Source: Enterobacter sp. C2
GTDB taxonomy: Bacteria > Pseudomonadota > Gammaproteobacteria > Enterobacterales > Enterobacteriaceae
Assembly (NCBI RefSeq): GCF_019880405.1
Contig: NZ_CP082269.1
Coordinates: forward strand, 1,550,001-1,614,000
Direction: 5' to 3'
DNA length: 64,000 bases
Part shown: one piece after another, positions 25,858-40,105 of the stretch
Numbering within the stretch: position 1 is the stretch's first letter
Layout of the letters: every line of letters starts with the position of its first letter
Position numbers and translations under genes: made by a program
The notes under the pieces: model-generated
Databases searched by the model: none
The model's input: the letters and a program-made list of their open reading frames with translations, nothing else
What the model was told of the DNA's origin: nothing

Positions 25858-26247
25858 TTAGAATTCATCTCGCGCCAGATCGCCAGTACCAAGCAGAGCT
25901 TGATCGATCTGCCGGCGATCCAGTGCTTCCTGGGTTTGCGCTACCGCGGCATTAACGTTGCTGTCAAAGTCGCGTTTAGTGGGAAATAAAAACGTTTGAA
26001 ACACGACGTCCTGATTAACCGTAATCGTGATCCAGCTTCCCCACCGCGCGCTGGGACGTTCATTAATACTCAAGTTCCCTGTATAACTGCTTTCCCATTT
26101 ATCACTAAAAGCACGATAAAAATCGTGTCCAACAGAAGAGACCGTACGATCGGTCAGTAATCCGGGAACTTCCACCTCGACAGCACGCAGGTTCCCGGCA
26201 GCCAGCAGAAGACCTGCAGCTGCAAACCATGCAACGAACCGTTTCAT
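25858..26247 (-). CDS. csgE: Curli secretion specificity factor CsgE
   Basis: A 129-residue protein with a signal peptide ([20 protein letters not shown]) and the CsgE core [40 protein letters not shown]. It acts in the periplasm as a nonameric cap on CsgG that directs curli subunits to the channel. It starts 4 nt after the csgD stop, so translation is tightly linked. Confidence 0.98.
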   Translation of the reverse strand: MKRFVAWFAAAGLLLAAGNLRAVEVEVPGLLTDRTVSSVGHDFYRAFSDKWESSYTGNLSINERPSARWGSWITITVNQDVVFQTFLFPTKRDFDSNVNAAVAQTQEALDRRQIDQALLGTGDLARDEF

Positions 26248-26251
26248 GGTG

Positions 26252-26902
26252 TTATCGCCTGAGGTTATCGTTAGCCCAGGAGACGGCTTGCGTACGATTT
26301 TTTACGGATATCTTTTTGAAAAGATTGTAAAGATGGGTTTTTACCGTGTTTTCGCTAATAAACAGCGAGCGGGCGATCTCGTTATTCGAGGCGCCAATAC
26401 GTAGCTTATTGAGGATCTCCTTCTCCCGGTGCGTGAGCAGTGCGGCTTCGGAGCTGTTGTAACGGTAGTTGCCGGAGTGGGTAATGAGGTAGCTGGCGAG
26501 CTTTTGTGAAAAGTAGCACTCGCCGCGCTGTACGCTAAGAAGGCCATCCACCACCCGGGACTGATCTTCCGTTACATAGAAAACACCGTTGATATGCGGC
26601 CAGCTTTCTATGTCACGGAACGGGTATTCGTCAGGCGTATTCAGCAATAGCAGCTTAACAGCGTTGTTTTTCCTGCCTAAATTATCCTGCCAATAATGGA
26701 TCAGTTTTTTGTCTGCCTCCATCATGTCAAATAAGATCACGCTTCCGGGTGGTATATCATCCAGAGAACGTTGAATATTATGCACTTTCCCCGAAAGAGA
26801 GAGGGACTGCTTCAGATGCTGCAGTAACGCGGCAGCCTGTAAGGAAGGTTTAGTAATCAACAGAATAGATTGACTTTGAAAACTCTGGACTTCATTAAAC
26901 AT
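26252..26902 (-). CDS. csgD: Biofilm master regulator CsgD
   Basis: The protein has 216 residues from the ATG at 26902 ([11 protein letters not shown]); the open frame extends 39 codons more into the regulatory region but E. coli CsgD has 216. An N-terminal receiver-like domain lacks the usual acidic pocket set, and a C-terminal LuxR/FixJ HTH shows [36 protein letters not shown] and [11 protein letters not shown]. It activates csgBAC and cellulose regulation. First gene of csgDEFG, transcribed away from csgBAC. Confidence 0.98.
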   Translation of the reverse strand: MFNEVQSFQSQSILLITKPSLQAAALLQHLKQSLSLSGKVHNIQRSLDDIPPGSVILFDMMEADKKLIHYWQDNLGRKNNAVKLLLLNTPDEYPFRDIESWPHINGVFYVTEDQSRVVDGLLSVQRGECYFSQKLASYLITHSGNYRYNSSEAALLTHREKEILNKLRIGASNNEIARSLFISENTVKTHLYNLFKKISVKNRTQAVSWANDNLRR

Positions 26903-27656
26903 AATAAACCCCGTTTGTTGGTACACCTGTCTTTTTCCCCAGGTATTACTGGGCATCCAGAAGTACTGACAGATGTTGCACTGCTGTGTGTAATCAATAA
27001 GAGTGAGCCCTATGGGCAAAATTTAACAAAAACTCAAACATACTGCTGATTTCAATCTAGCTATTACCAATCTTAAATCAAGTGTTAAACGTGTAACAAA
27101 ATGTAAAAATAAATTTTAAAATGTTATTTTGTGCTTTTTTTGATGTTTAATTTTCATGGAAAAGTTGTACAAACTAATACTTTTGCATCACATTTAAAAA
27201 TCATACAAATTATTTTAATATATTGATTTTAAAAGAAATATATCTTATTTTGCAAGGTTTTGCTTTTTTTATGCGTCAAGGTTTTATGAGGCGCTGTTAT
27301 CAAAATCGGGAAGGGTAAAGAAAAAATTGCTTTGATGATCGCAAAACCACAAATTTTTTACGTCTACCCCTCGGGGGATGCTAACAGGACATAACTCATT
27401 TCCGGTTGCTATAACGCTCACATCTTTACCAAACCGAGGTAGCACAATTTTTTTTATACCTTATCCATCCTTTTTTTAGACCGTTAGCACTTTAAGGTGA
27501 ACATAGAAATAAAAATACCACTGGTGGGTGAGATATTATTAATATTTACCGTTACATACTCTTTTCCGTAACGCAGCGTTAACGGATGTAAAAATACGTT
27601 AATAACGGCGGGGCATAATATTCAACAGTGAAAATACTCCAGGTCCAGGTGACAAC
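26903..27656. promoter_or_regulatory. csgD/csgB divergent control region
   Basis: These 754 bp contain no convincing gene and are strongly AT-rich, especially about 27020-27260. In relatives this region binds OmpR, IHF, H-NS, RstA, CpxR and other factors, and the csgD mRNA leader is a target of several sRNAs. A CsgD-box-like TGGGTGAGATA (consensus CGGGKGAKNKA) lies at 27525-27535, about 120 bp before csgB. Other individual sites were not assigned. Confidence 0.75.
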
Positions 27657-28112
27657 ATGAAAAACAGAACGTTGATTATGGTGTTAACAATGCTGGGTGC
27701 GCCTGGGATAGCCGCCGCGTCAAGTTATGATCTGGCCGTGTCAGAATATAACTTTGCGGTAAATGAATTGAGCAAAACGTCTTACAATCAGGCTGCGATA
27801 ATTGGCCAGGATGGTACCAATAATAGCGCCCAGCTACGTCAGGACGGATCTAAAATGCACGCTGTTATCTCCCAGGAAGGGGCGAATAACCGGGCAAGAG
27901 TTGATCAGGCAGGAGCCTATAACTTTGCGTATATCGATCAGTCAGGCAGTGCTAATGACGCAAGTATAACGCAAGGTGCATACGGTAATACCGCAATGAT
28001 TATTCAGAAAGGTTCGGGTAACAAAGCGAATATTACGCAGTATGGTACGCAAAAAACGGCAGTTGTAGTGCAGAGGCAATCACAAATGGCGATTCGCGTT
28101 ATTCAACGCTAA
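27657..28112 (+). CDS. csgB: Curli nucleator (minor subunit) CsgB
   Basis: The protein has 151 residues. A signal peptide (IMVLTMLGAPGIAAAS) is followed by five imperfect curlin repeats, for example AAIIGQDGTNNSAQLRQDGS, AVISQEGANNRARVDQAGA and AYIDQSGSANDASITQ. The last repeat is basic and irregular (VVVQRQSQMAIRVIQR), as in E. coli, where it anchors CsgB at the surface. It nucleates CsgA polymerisation. First gene of csgBAC. Confidence 0.98.
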   Translation: MKNRTLIMVLTMLGAPGIAAASSYDLAVSEYNFAVNELSKTSYNQAAIIGQDGTNNSAQLRQDGSKMHAVISQEGANNRARVDQAGAYNFAYIDQSGSANDASITQGAYGNTAMIIQKGSGNKANITQYGTQKTAVVVQRQSQMAIRVIQR

Positions 28113-28154
28113 ATCCGTTGTGAAACTAATATATCAATCCGATGGGAGTTAACC

Positions 28155-28589
28155 ATGAAATTCATTAAAGTGGCAGCATTGGCAGCGATCGTTATTTCCG
28201 GCAGCGCTTTCGCAGGTTCCGTTGGTCAATACGGCGGCGGCAGCTACGGCGGCCCGAACTCTGAATTAAGCATTTTCCAGTACGGTAGCAACAACTCCGC
28301 TCTGGCTCTGCAGACCGATGCGCGTGACTCCGATCTGACCGTGACTCAGCATGGCTCACGTAACGCCGCAGACGTAGGCCAGGGTTCTGATGACAGCTCT
28401 ATCAGCCTGTCCCAGAACGGTTCTCGTAACAACGCCACTATCGACCAGTGGAACAGCCGCCACTCTGATATCGACGTACGTCAATACGGTACCGCTAACG
28501 GCGCGCTGGTTAATCAGACCGCGTCTCAGTCTTACGTAGAAGTACGTCAGGTTGGCTACGGCAACAACGCCACGGCTAACCAGTACTAA
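28155..28589 (+). CDS. csgA: Major curlin subunit CsgA
   Basis: The protein has 144 residues. The signal peptide MKFIKVAALAAIVISGSAFA is followed by the N22 secretion segment (GSVGQYGGGSYGGPN). Five SX5QXGX2NX3Q repeats then run to the C-terminus (SELSIFQYGSNNSALALQ, SDLTVTQHGSRNAADVGQ, SSISLSQNGSRNNATIDQ, SDIDVRQYGTANGALVNQ and SYVEVRQVGYGNNATANQ). It polymerises into amyloid fibres on the cell surface. It lies 42 nt after csgB. Confidence 0.98.
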   Translation: MKFIKVAALAAIVISGSAFAGSVGQYGGGSYGGPNSELSIFQYGSNNSALALQTDARDSDLTVTQHGSRNAADVGQGSDDSSISLSQNGSRNNATIDQWNSRHSDIDVRQYGTANGALVNQTASQSYVEVRQVGYGNNATANQY

Positions 28590-28603
28590 TTCTATCTGGT
28601 GCG

Positions 28604-28632
28604 AAAAAACAGGGCTTCGGCCCTGTTTTTTT
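28604..28632 (+). terminator. Terminator/attenuator after csgA
   Basis: A stem ACAGGGC with GCCCTGT around a TTCG tetraloop, embedded in an A-run and an eight-T run, lies between csgA and csgC. Such a site lowers csgC expression relative to csgA. Confidence 0.92.
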
Positions 28633-28647
28633 TATCAGGAGGTCGAT

Positions 28648-28971
28648 ATGCACCCCTTCCTCTTCGTTGCCGCCATGGCCAGCCAGATCACTTTCCTGAC
28701 CGAGCGGCAGCAGGATATCTATACCATTACCCCCCAGGTCGTTGTCACCCAGCCCTGTGTATGCCAGATCCAGATCCTCACCGTCCATGCGGGCGTAAGC
28801 GGGCAGAGCAATACCCAGCAGCGAAAGACCCTGACGCTGCAAGCTAACCAGCCCACAAAACTTGCCCGCCTGAGCATGAATATTTCGCCCAAAGACACGG
28901 TTAAAGTCGTGGTTACCGTGACCGACGGCGATGCCCTACACCTCGTACAGCAGTGGCCCGCTGAGCAATAA
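28648..28971 (+). CDS. csgC: Curli amyloid inhibitor CsgC
   Basis: A 107-residue protein from the ATG at 28648 with a strong AGGAGG; the longer open frame reads back into csgA. Signal-like N-terminus [13 protein letters not shown], then an Ig-like fold with the CxC motif in [11 protein letters not shown] and [20 protein letters not shown]. In E. coli CsgC prevents premature CsgA aggregation in the periplasm. E. coli carries ymdA next; here ymdB follows. Confidence 0.95.
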   Translation: MHPFLFVAAMASQITFLTERQQDIYTITPQVVVTQPCVCQIQILTVHAGVSGQSNTQQRKTLTLQANQPTKLARLSMNISPKDTVKVVVTVTDGDALHLVQQWPAEQ

Positions 28972-29101
28972 CGCAGCAAGATCCGGTGTAAAATCAACCT
29001 GCTGTAGTGCTGTGCCGTCTGACCGAGCGCCGTGTTATTTCTCCCACCTGCCATACCCTGCTATACACTTAGTTGAAAGCGATGAGACAAGAGAGGCAAA
29101 T

Positions 29102-29644
29102 ATGCAATCGCGTATGGAGGTTATTCAGGGTGACATCACCACGTTACAGGTCGATGTCATCGTTAATGCGGCTAATCCCTCCTTAATGGGTGGGGGCGGC
29201 GTTGATGGCGCTATCCACCGTGCCGCCGGGCCAGCGCTGCTGGCCGCCTGTAAAGCCGTGCGTGAGCAACAGGGCGAGTGTCCGCCGGGCCATGCGGTGA
29301 TCACCCTTGCCGGGGCGTTACCGGCAAAGGCGGTGATCCATACCGTGGGCCCCATCTGGCGCGGCGGCGCGGAGCATGAGCAGCGGCTGCTGGAGGATGC
29401 CTACCGTAATAGCCTGAAGCTGGCCGAGGCCAACGGCTATCACTCGGTGGCGTTCCCCGCCATCAGCACCGGCGTATACGGTTTTCCTAAGCCCGCGGCG
29501 GCGGAAATCGCTGTCGCTACGGTTTCGGATTATCTAACCCGTCATCCGTCGATTGGTCAGGTATACTTTGTCTGTTATGACGATGAAAATACCCGGCTTT
29601 ATCAGCGACTACTCACCCAGCAAGGTGACGAACCAGACGCCTAG
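29102..29644 (+). CDS. ymdB: O-acetyl-ADP-ribose deacetylase YmdB (macrodomain)
   Basis: A 180-residue macrodomain protein from the ATG at 29102 (AGAGG upstream; the longer frame is not conserved). Substrate loop: [20 protein letters not shown]; second loop: [11 protein letters not shown]. It hydrolyses O-acetyl-ADP-ribose and in E. coli also inhibits RNase III and affects biofilm formation. Its 3' end overlaps the start of clsC by several tens of bases, as in E. coli. Confidence 0.96.
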   Translation: MQSRMEVIQGDITTLQVDVIVNAANPSLMGGGGVDGAIHRAAGPALLAACKAVREQQGECPPGHAVITLAGALPAKAVIHTVGPIWRGGAEHEQRLLEDAYRNSLKLAEANGYHSVAFPAISTGVYGFPKPAAAEIAVATVSDYLTRHPSIGQVYFVCYDDENTRLYQRLLTQQGDEPDA

Positions 29645-31064
29645 TACGCGGCTGGGGCGCGCTGTCGCCCCCGCCCGTGCGGCCCATCCCGACGCATGCG
29701 GCATTCTGGCGCTGGATGACAGTCTTGATGCCTTTGCCGCCCGCTACCGGCTGATTGAGATGGCCGAGCGTACCCTGGACATTCAGTATTATATCTGGGA
29801 AGACGATATGTCCGGGCGACTGCTGCTGTCCCAGCTGCTTAAGGCGGCCCGGCGGGGTGTGACCATCCGCCTGCTGCTGGACGATAACAATACCCAAGGG
29901 CTGGATGATATCCTGCGCAAGCTAAATGCCCATGCCAATATTGATGTTCGTCTGTTCAATCCCTTCTCGTTTCGCCTCTTTAGATCGCTGGGCTACCTAA
30001 CAGATTTTGCTCGCCTCAACCGGCGTATGCATAATAAAAGCTTCACCGCCGATGAAGAAGTGACTATCGTGGGCGGCAGAAACATTGGTGACGCCTACTT
30101 TGGTGCGGGGGAGCAGCCACTCTTCTCCGATCTTGACGTGCTGGCGATTGGCCCGGTGGTAAGCGACGTCGTAGCTGACTTTGAACGCTACTGGACCTGC
30201 CAGTCGGTTTCCACGCTTGAGAAAGTGCTCGATATTAAAGATGACGATATCGACGGCAAGATTCAGGTGCCTGAGTCCTGGTATAATGATGAGACGGCGC
30301 GGCGCTACCTCTCCAAGCTTGAAACCACCCAGTTTTCCACCCGACTTGAGGCGGGGACACTGCCTATGCTGTGGGCCAAAACGCGTCTGCTAAGCGACGA
30401 TCCGCGCAAGGGGCAGGGCAGGGCGCGTGAGCATACCCTGCTACCGCAGCGTCTGGTAAAGGTAATGGGGATGCCGCAGGAGCAGATCGATATTATCTCC
30501 GCCTATTTTGTCCCGACCCGTGCGGGAGTAGCGCAGCTGCTGCAGATGGTGCGTAAAGGGGTGAAAATTGCCATCCTTACCAACTCGCTGGCGGCGAACG
30601 ATGTAGCAGTGGTGCACGCGGGCTATGCGCGCTGGCGTAAAAAGCTGCTGCGCCACGGCGTGGCCCTATATGAGCTAAAACCTACTCGGGAAGGTGGCCG
30701 ACATATTCACGATCGCGGCCTGACGGGTAACTCCGGTTCTAGCCTGCACGCTAAAACGTTTAGCATTGATGGGGCGAAGGTATTTATCGGCTCGTTTAAC
30801 TTCGATCCCCGCTCGGCCATGCTCAATACCGAAATGGGTTTCGTCATCGAAAGCGAGCCGCTGGCGAAGGTGATCCATAAACGTTTTCAGCAGAGCCAGC
30901 GCGATGCGGCATGGGAGCTGCGTCTTGACCGCTGGGGGCGAATTAACTGGATCGACACCCAGGACGGTCAAGAGCACATATTAAAGAAGGAGCCGAAAAC
31001 GCGCTTCTGGCAGCGGATGCTGGTGCGATTAGCCTCCAGGCTGCCGGTAGAGTGGCTCCTCTAA
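29577..31064 (+). CDS. clsC: Cardiolipin synthase C
   Basis: A phospholipase-D-superfamily protein with two HKD motifs: [10 protein letters not shown] with [11 protein letters not shown] near residue 150, and [20 protein letters not shown] near residue 395. It makes cardiolipin from phosphatidylglycerol and phosphatidylethanolamine in the inner membrane; YmdB is its partner in E. coli. The start is uncertain. ATG codons at 29577 and 29583 (495 or 493 aa) overlap ymdB, none has a good Shine-Dalgarno, and the 473-aa E. coli start position is an ACG codon here. The stop is 2 nt from the convergent opgC end. Confidence 0.92.
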   Translation: MTMKIPGFISDYSPSKVTNQTPSTRLGRAVAPARAAHPDACGILALDDSLDAFAARYRLIEMAERTLDIQYYIWEDDMSGRLLLSQLLKAARRGVTIRLLLDDNNTQGLDDILRKLNAHANIDVRLFNPFSFRLFRSLGYLTDFARLNRRMHNKSFTADEEVTIVGGRNIGDAYFGAGEQPLFSDLDVLAIGPVVSDVVADFERYWTCQSVSTLEKVLDIKDDDIDGKIQVPESWYNDETARRYLSKLETTQFSTRLEAGTLPMLWAKTRLLSDDPRKGQGRAREHTLLPQRLVKVMGMPQEQIDIISAYFVPTRAGVAQLLQMVRKGVKIAILTNSLAANDVAVVHAGYARWRKKLLRHGVALYELKPTREGGRHIHDRGLTGNSGSSLHAKTFSIDGAKVFIGSFNFDPRSAMLNTEMGFVIESEPLAKVIHKRFQQSQRDAAWELRLDRWGRINWIDTQDGQEHILKKEPKTRFWQRMLVRLASRLPVEWLL

Positions 31065-31066
31065 GA

Positions 31067-32227
31067 TTAGTTTCGCACCTCTTTGGGCTGCGCTTTGTTC
31101 ACTTCAGGCTTGCCGGAGAAGAGAAAACGCAGCAGCGGAATACGCAAATGCACTTCATAGAGAGCAATTGCACAGCCCACCACAAAGATCAGCCCGCAGA
31201 TAAAGCCCAGCGTATTTGAGTGAATATGCGGCGTGATCCATGCGCCAAAGAGCAGCGTCAGCGGATGGTGCACCAGGTAGATAAACAGTGATGCATTCAC
31301 GAAGTAGGTTACGCGGGCCGACTGGAAGTTGAGCAGCCGATGCCCCAGCGAGAAGACCACGTTGACCATCCATAGCCCCATCACCATGGTGATGACACTC
31401 TCTGTTTCATACATCCACCCGTCACCGCTGCCATAGCGCTGGTTAAGCAGATAGGCCACGAAAGCCAACGCCGCGCCCAGGGTGCAGCCCCACGACGGGG
31501 TGATAAAGAGCGCCTTGAGCCGAGGCGTAATAAAGGTGAGCGCCCCCAGCACAAAAAACGGCAGGTAGAACAGGGTCTGCATAACGGCAAAGTTAAACAG
31601 GCCATCGCTGAGAATAGGTGGGTAGAGAACCAGCAGCGTACGGCGGAGCGCGGCATAGAGCACGCCGAGCAGCAGGAATACCAGCGTCAGCTTGGGCAGG
31701 GTAAGCTGGCTGAGTAGCGCGTCCGGGTTAGCCGCGACGGCCTGCTTAAGCTTGCGAAACAGCACCAGCCCAAGCGTAGTGAGCACCACCAGCACCAGGA
31801 GAAACCAGAGGTGCGAAATCAGATCCCAGACTAAAGTATTATACTTGTCGTAAACAGAGAGGGTATGCCAGCTCTCGGCCTTGCCCTTGACGTGTTGTAG
31901 CATCAAAAACTGCGGCAGTGTTAAGAGCGGGATAGCGGTCAGCATCGGGATGCCCACGCGCTCGACGCGCACTTTCCACCAGCGCTTCATGGGATAGCGC
32001 AGATAGAGCATATAGGAGAAATAGCCCGAGATAACAAAGAAGACCTGCATCCGAAAGGCGTGGATAAAGTCATTGAACAGGGTCAGCCACCACGAAGGCG
32101 CAGCGCTGTTCACATGCCAGACGTGGCTTGAATAGATTAATGAGATATGAAAGGGGATGCCTAGCAGCATCAGCCACGCGCGAATGGAGTCAAGGAAGTA
32201 TTCGCGCTGTGCGGGTAGTTTACTCAT
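31067..32227 (-). CDS. opgC: Glucan succinyltransferase OpgC
   Basis: A 386-residue acyltransferase-3 family membrane protein with about ten hydrophobic segments. Hallmarks: [20 protein letters not shown] (family N-terminus with His) and [15 protein letters not shown]. It adds succinyl residues to osmoregulated periplasmic glucans made by OpgGH. It is divergent from opgG with a 253-bp gap, as in E. coli. The C-terminus is basic and cytoplasmic. Confidence 0.97.
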   Translation of the reverse strand: MSKLPAQREYFLDSIRAWLMLLGIPFHISLIYSSHVWHVNSAAPSWWLTLFNDFIHAFRMQVFFVISGYFSYMLYLRYPMKRWWKVRVERVGIPMLTAIPLLTLPQFLMLQHVKGKAESWHTLSVYDKYNTLVWDLISHLWFLLVLVVLTTLGLVLFRKLKQAVAANPDALLSQLTLPKLTLVFLLLGVLYAALRRTLLVLYPPILSDGLFNFAVMQTLFYLPFFVLGALTFITPRLKALFITPSWGCTLGAALAFVAYLLNQRYGSGDGWMYETESVITMVMGLWMVNVVFSLGHRLLNFQSARVTYFVNASLFIYLVHHPLTLLFGAWITPHIHSNTLGFICGLIFVVGCAIALYEVHLRIPLLRFLFSGKPEVNKAQPKEVRN

Positions 32228-32420
32228 ATCACTCCGTGCAATATCAGACTTATCGTCTTATCCCTAAGACCAGTTATGATTACATTCGTTGGCAACCCTA
32301 CACTAAGCGTCGCAGCCTGTCTCCAGGATAAACACGCAATTGGCAAGGTGTTGCTTTCATTTGCTTATCCACTGAGCCAGCGGCTGAACAAAGCGGGGAT
32401 TAAGTTGTCGGATTGCCTGA

Positions 32421-36534
<4,114 letters not shown>

Positions 36535-36555
36535 CGGCTTAAGGTTTAATGAATA

Positions 36556-36584
36556 AATACCGGCTCAACAGCCGGTATTTTTTT
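36556..36584 (+). terminator. Terminator of opgGH
   Basis: A perfect 10-bp stem (AATACCGGCT with AGCCGGTATT) and CAAC loop, running into a seven-T tract, lies 21 nt after the opgH stop. Confidence 0.92.
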
Positions 36585-36596
36585 ATAAGGAGAGGT

Positions 36597-36824
36597 ATGC
36601 GGATAATCACTGTGATGATAATGGCGATGCTGCTTAGCGGATGCGGCAGCATTATCAGTCGTACTATTCCGGGGCAGGGACATGGAAACCAGTACTACCC
36701 CGGCGTCCAGTGGGACGTGCGCGACTCAAAATGGCGCTACCTCACCGTGTTGGATCTCCCTTTCTCGCTGGTCTTTGATACGCTCCTGCTGCCTATTGAT
36801 GCGCATCACGGACCCTACGAGTAA
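36597..36824 (+). CDS. yceK: Small lipoprotein YceK (DUF1375)
   Basis: A 75-residue protein from the ATG at 36597 after AAGGAGAGG; the longer frame reads through the opgH terminator. The lipoprotein signal has lipobox LSGC (MLLSGCGSIISRTIPGQG). Mature DUF1375 features include NQYYPGVQWDVRD and LDLPFSLVFDTLLLPID. An outer-membrane or periplasmic lipoprotein of unknown function. It converges with msyB directly. Confidence 0.95.
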   Translation: MRIITVMIMAMLLSGCGSIISRTIPGQGHGNQYYPGVQWDVRDSKWRYLTVLDLPFSLVFDTLLLPIDAHHGPYE

Positions 36825-37199
36825 TTAACGCTCGTCCCACTCGTCCGCTGCGGTGCGACCCTCTTCGGTATCCAGCGGCGGTTGGAGCTGGTATTCACCC
36901 TCATCCCACTCATGAAGGGTATTCTCCTCCAGCCACTCTTGACGCAGCTCGATCTCATCAAAGTCACCGTCGAAAACGCTCTGCGCGGCTTCACCGGTCA
37001 ACAATGGCAGACACTCCCCGTCTTCGCCCTCATCGGCAAAAAATTCCACCTGCCACATGATCTCGCCATCCTGTAGCACATACTTCTGCATATTAAACTG
37101 CTGAATATTGGCACTCTCTTCGTCCAGCTCCGGACTGTTGGCCAAAAACTCTTCACGAGCAGCATCAATGGCTTCTTCCAGCGTGGCGTACATGGTCAT
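36825..37199 (-). CDS. msyB: Acidic protein MsyB
   Basis: A 124-residue, strongly acidic cytoplasmic protein (many Glu/Asp, for example EFFADEGEDGECLPLL and FDGDFDEIELRQEWLEE), same length as E. coli MsyB. MsyB was found as a multicopy suppressor of secY/secA defects and is a stationary-phase/RpoS-linked protein; the mechanism is unknown. In E. coli mdtG comes next, but here lpxL follows. Confidence 0.95.
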   Translation of the reverse strand: MTMYATLEEAIDAAREEFLANSPELDEESANIQQFNMQKYVLQDGEIMWQVEFFADEGEDGECLPLLTGEAAQSVFDGDFDEIELRQEWLEENTLHEWDEGEYQLQPPLDTEEGRTAADEWDER

Positions 37200-37310
37200 T
37201 GGTTTCTCCCTGTGAAATTGACATGTTGTTCAGGGAAAGAATAGTTGAATCTGAGATTTTACAAGAATGATTGCGGAAAATAATTCCCAGGCGGGCAAGG
37301 CGGTGTGCAG

Positions 37311-37339
37311 GCCGGACAGGGCATTAGCCGCCATCCGGC
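37311..37339. repeat. REP-like palindrome
   Basis: GCCGGA (37311-37316) pairs with TCCGGC (37334-37339) around a GC-rich centre, resembling a repetitive extragenic palindrome. It sits just downstream of lpxL, at the place where mdtG would be expected. Confidence 0.5.
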
Positions 37340-37356
37340 GTTACGAGACTTATAAA

Positions 37357-38295
37357 TCAGTAGCGGGACGGCACGCCCTCGGGGCGGGTTTTAAAGCGGC
37401 GGTGTAGCCACATGTACTGCTCCGGGGCCATCAGAATGCACTTCTCGACAACTTTGTTCATCCAGGCGGCGGTGGTTTCAGCATCGTCCAGCGGCGGTGA
37501 CAGCTCAGGATCCAGCATCACCAGCTCGTAGCCTTTGCCGTCGGCTTTGCGGCGCGGGACAAAGGGAACCAGCGCTGCCCCTGAGAGACGCGAGAGCATC
37601 CAGGTTCCCGAGGTAGTAGCGGCCTGATCGACGGCAAACAGCGGCACAAAGACGCTGGCACGCGGGCCGTAGTCATGGTCCGGCGCGTACCAGACGACTT
37701 CACCACTCTTCAGCGCCTTCACCATGCCTTTCAGATCCTTGCGATCGAGCATGCTTTTATTGGAGCGCAGGCGTCCCCATGTTTGCAGCCAGTCGATCAC
37801 CGGATTATCGTTGGGGCGATAAACGCCAATGCCCGGCGTCTGCATCCCGAACATGCGTGCGCCCAGCTCCAGAGTTAAAAAGTGTACGCCGATCAGCAAA
37901 ATACCGCGCTTTTGCCGTTGTAGCTCGTACACAGGTTCAAAATTGATGACCTCCATCCAGCGGGCAAGACGTTTATCTGACCAGAACCAGGCCATGCCGG
38001 TCTCCAGCAGGCCCATGCCGGTGGACTCAAAGTTCTTTATCGCCAGCGCATGGCGCTCATTGGCGCTCATCTCAGGAAAGCACAGCTCAAGGTTGCGTAT
38101 AGCAACGTGCGCCCGGCGCTTCATAAAACGCATGGCCAGCCGGCCAAGACCCGAGCCCAGGCGATAGAGGAGCGGGTAGGGAAGCTGGACGATAAGCCAT
38201 AAAATCCCTATGCCGAACCACGTCAACCAGTAGCGAGGGTGCAGCAACGCTGCTGAAAATTGGGGTAAATGCGTTTGGTCTTTCCTGTTATCCAA
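37357..38295 (-). CDS. lpxL: Lipid A lauroyltransferase LpxL
   Basis: A 312-residue HtrB/LpxL family acyltransferase. One N-terminal membrane anchor ([20 protein letters not shown]) is followed by the catalytic H-x4-E in [15 protein letters not shown] and by [32 protein letters not shown] and [14 protein letters not shown]. It adds the laurate to Kdo2-lipid IVA on the inner-membrane cytoplasmic face. It is a few residues longer at the N-terminus than E. coli LpxL (306 aa). Divergent from trhO. Confidence 0.97.
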   Translation of the reverse strand: MDNRKDQTHLPQFSAALLHPRYWLTWFGIGILWLIVQLPYPLLYRLGSGLGRLAMRFMKRRAHVAIRNLELCFPEMSANERHALAIKNFESTGMGLLETGMAWFWSDKRLARWMEVINFEPVYELQRQKRGILLIGVHFLTLELGARMFGMQTPGIGVYRPNDNPVIDWLQTWGRLRSNKSMLDRKDLKGMVKALKSGEVVWYAPDHDYGPRASVFVPLFAVDQAATTSGTWMLSRLSGAALVPFVPRRKADGKGYELVMLDPELSPPLDDAETTAAWMNKVVEKCILMAPEQYMWLHRRFKTRPEGVPSRY

Positions 38296-38427
38296 CGCCT
38301 GTTCTCCTTTTTGATCGTTCTGGTGTGCAAATGTAACGTAAACGCCGGGGATGTAAATTAACAGTAATTGCTTTATGATGCTGCCCGATTTTCATTCATC
38401 ATTCACCGATTGCAGGAAACGTACACC

Positions 38428-39477
38428 ATGCCAGTGTTACACAACCGCATTTCGAATGAGGAGCTGAAGGCGCGTATGCTTGCTGAAACCGAGCCGCGCA
38501 TCACTGTCTCATTCTATCAATACTTTACCATTATCGATCCTCAGACCACTCGCGATGCATTATACAAGGCATTAACCGCCCTGAACGTTTTTGGTCGCAT
38601 CTATCTGGCCCATGAAGGCATTAATGCGCAAATAAGCGTCCCGGAGAGTCAGTTTGAGGCTCTGCGCGCCTGCCTCTACGCCTTCGATCCGGCGCTCGAC
38701 GGCCTGCGTCTGAACGTCGCGCTGGATGACGACGGTAAATCATTCTGGGTGTTGCGCATGAAGGTACGTGACCGCATTGTGGCCGACGGTATCGACGATC
38801 CTACCTTTGACGCCAGCGACGTCGGTGATTATCTGAAAGCCGCCGAGGTCAACGCCATGCTGGACGATCCCGATGCGATCTTTATTGATATGCGTAACCA
38901 CTATGAGTATGAAGTGGGGCATTTCGAGCGGGCGCTGGAGATCCCGGCGGACACCTTCCGCGAGCAGCTGCCGAAGGCGGTCGACATGATGCAGGAGCAT
39001 AAAGATAAAAAGATCGTGATGTACTGCACCGGCGGCATCCGCTGTGAGAAGGCCAGCGCGTGGATGAAGCACAACGGCTTCAATAAGGTCTGGCACATCG
39101 AAGGCGGTATCATTGAGTACGCGCGCCGGGCGCGGGAGCAGGGTTTGCCGGTACGCTTTATCGGTAAAAACTTTGTTTTTGACGAGCGGATGGGAGAGCG
39201 CATCTCTGAAGATGTGATTGCCCACTGCCACCAGTGCGGGACGCCGTGCGACAGCCATACTAACTGCCTGAACGATGGCTGCCATCTGCTGTTTATTCAG
39301 TGCCCGTCATGCGCGGAGAAGTTCAAAGGCTGCTGTAGCGAGCTGTGCCAGACGGAGCGTGAGCTGCCGGAAGAGGAGCAGCGTCGTCGCCGGGCGGGGC
39401 GTGAGAACGGAAATAAGATCTTCAATAAATCCCGCGGTCGTCTGAATACCAAATTAGGCATTCCGGACCCCGAGTAA
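38428..39477 (+). CDS. trhO: tRNA uridine(34) hydroxylase TrhO
   Basis: A 349-residue protein from the ATG at 38428 ([13 protein letters not shown]); the 20-codon upstream extension is not conserved. The N-terminal acylphosphatase-like domain has [12 protein letters not shown] central rhodanese domain carries the active Cys in [16 protein letters not shown]. The C-terminal Cys-rich zinc region shows [14 protein letters not shown] and [12 protein letters not shown]. It hydroxylates U34 of tRNAs to ho5U, using O2. Formerly yceA. Confidence 0.97.
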   Translation: MPVLHNRISNEELKARMLAETEPRITVSFYQYFTIIDPQTTRDALYKALTALNVFGRIYLAHEGINAQISVPESQFEALRACLYAFDPALDGLRLNVALDDDGKSFWVLRMKVRDRIVADGIDDPTFDASDVGDYLKAAEVNAMLDDPDAIFIDMRNHYEYEVGHFERALEIPADTFREQLPKAVDMMQEHKDKKIVMYCTGGIRCEKASAWMKHNGFNKVWHIEGGIIEYARRAREQGLPVRFIGKNFVFDERMGERISEDVIAHCHQCGTPCDSHTNCLNDGCHLLFIQCPSCAEKFKGCCSELCQTERELPEEEQRRRRAGRENGNKIFNKSRGRLNTKLGIPDPE

Positions 39478-39486
39478 GCGTTGCAA

Positions 39487-39512
39487 CCCTGCCGGGAGCG
39501 ATCCCGGCAGGG
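39487..39512. terminator. Hairpin between convergent trhO and yceI
   Basis: A perfect 11-bp stem (CCCTGCCGGGA with TCCCGGCAGGG) with a GCGA loop lies 10 nt after trhO and 17 nt from the yceI stop. There is no clear T-run on either strand, so it may act as an mRNA 3'-end stabiliser or a weak bidirectional terminator. Confidence 0.65.
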
Positions 39513-39528
39513 GCTCTGCGAGGCGGCG

Positions 39529-40104
39529 CTATTTCTGGCGCACGCCCTCAACGGAGATAATCAGATCCACTTCCTGCGCTGCCGGACCCAGATCGGTATT
39601 GATATTGAAGTCCTTCAGCTTGATTTTGCCTTCGGCTTCAAAGCCTGCGCGTACGCCGCCCCACGGATCGTCACCCTGTCCAATCAGCTTCGCTTCGAGA
39701 GTTACCGGCTTGGTCACGCCGTTAAGGGTCAGGTTGCCGGTGATATCCAGCTCGTCGCCATCTTTCTTAACCCCGGTAGAGGCGAAGGTCGCCTGCGGGA
39801 ATTTCGCTACGTTCAGGAAGTCTGCGCTGCGCAGGTGCTTATCGCGCTCGGCGTGGTTGGTATCGACGCTGTTAGTATTGATAGTAACGTTGACCTTATC
39901 CGCCGCAGGATTCTTTTCGTCAAAGGTAAAGGTCCCGTTAAAGTCCTTAAAGGTACCGTACAGCCAGCTGTAGCCAAGGTGCTGGATACGGAAATTAACG
40001 AAGGCGTGCTGGCCCTCTGTATCGATTTTGTAATCAGCGGCTACGGCGGAACCGGTAGTGAACAGCAGCGCGCCGAAGGTTAATGCCAGCAGGTTTTTCT
40101 TCAT
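39529..40104 (-). CDS. yceI: Periplasmic lipocalin-like protein YceI
   Basis: The protein has 191 residues, the E. coli length, from the ATG at 40104; the longer frame runs back through yceJ. Signal peptide: [20 protein letters not shown], cut before ADYKID. YceI-family beta-barrel binding isoprenoid-like ligands: [39 protein letters not shown] and FASTGVKK. Its start lies 1 nt from the yceJ stop, so the two form an operon. Confidence 0.97.
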   Translation of the reverse strand: MKKNLLALTFGALLFTTGSAVAADYKIDTEGQHAFVNFRIQHLGYSWLYGTFKDFNGTFTFDEKNPAADKVNVTINTNSVDTNHAERDKHLRSADFLNVAKFPQATFASTGVKKDGDELDITGNLTLNGVTKPVTLEAKLIGQGDDPWGGVRAGFEAEGKIKLKDFNINTDLGPAAQEVDLIISVEGVRQK

Positions 40105-40105
40105 C

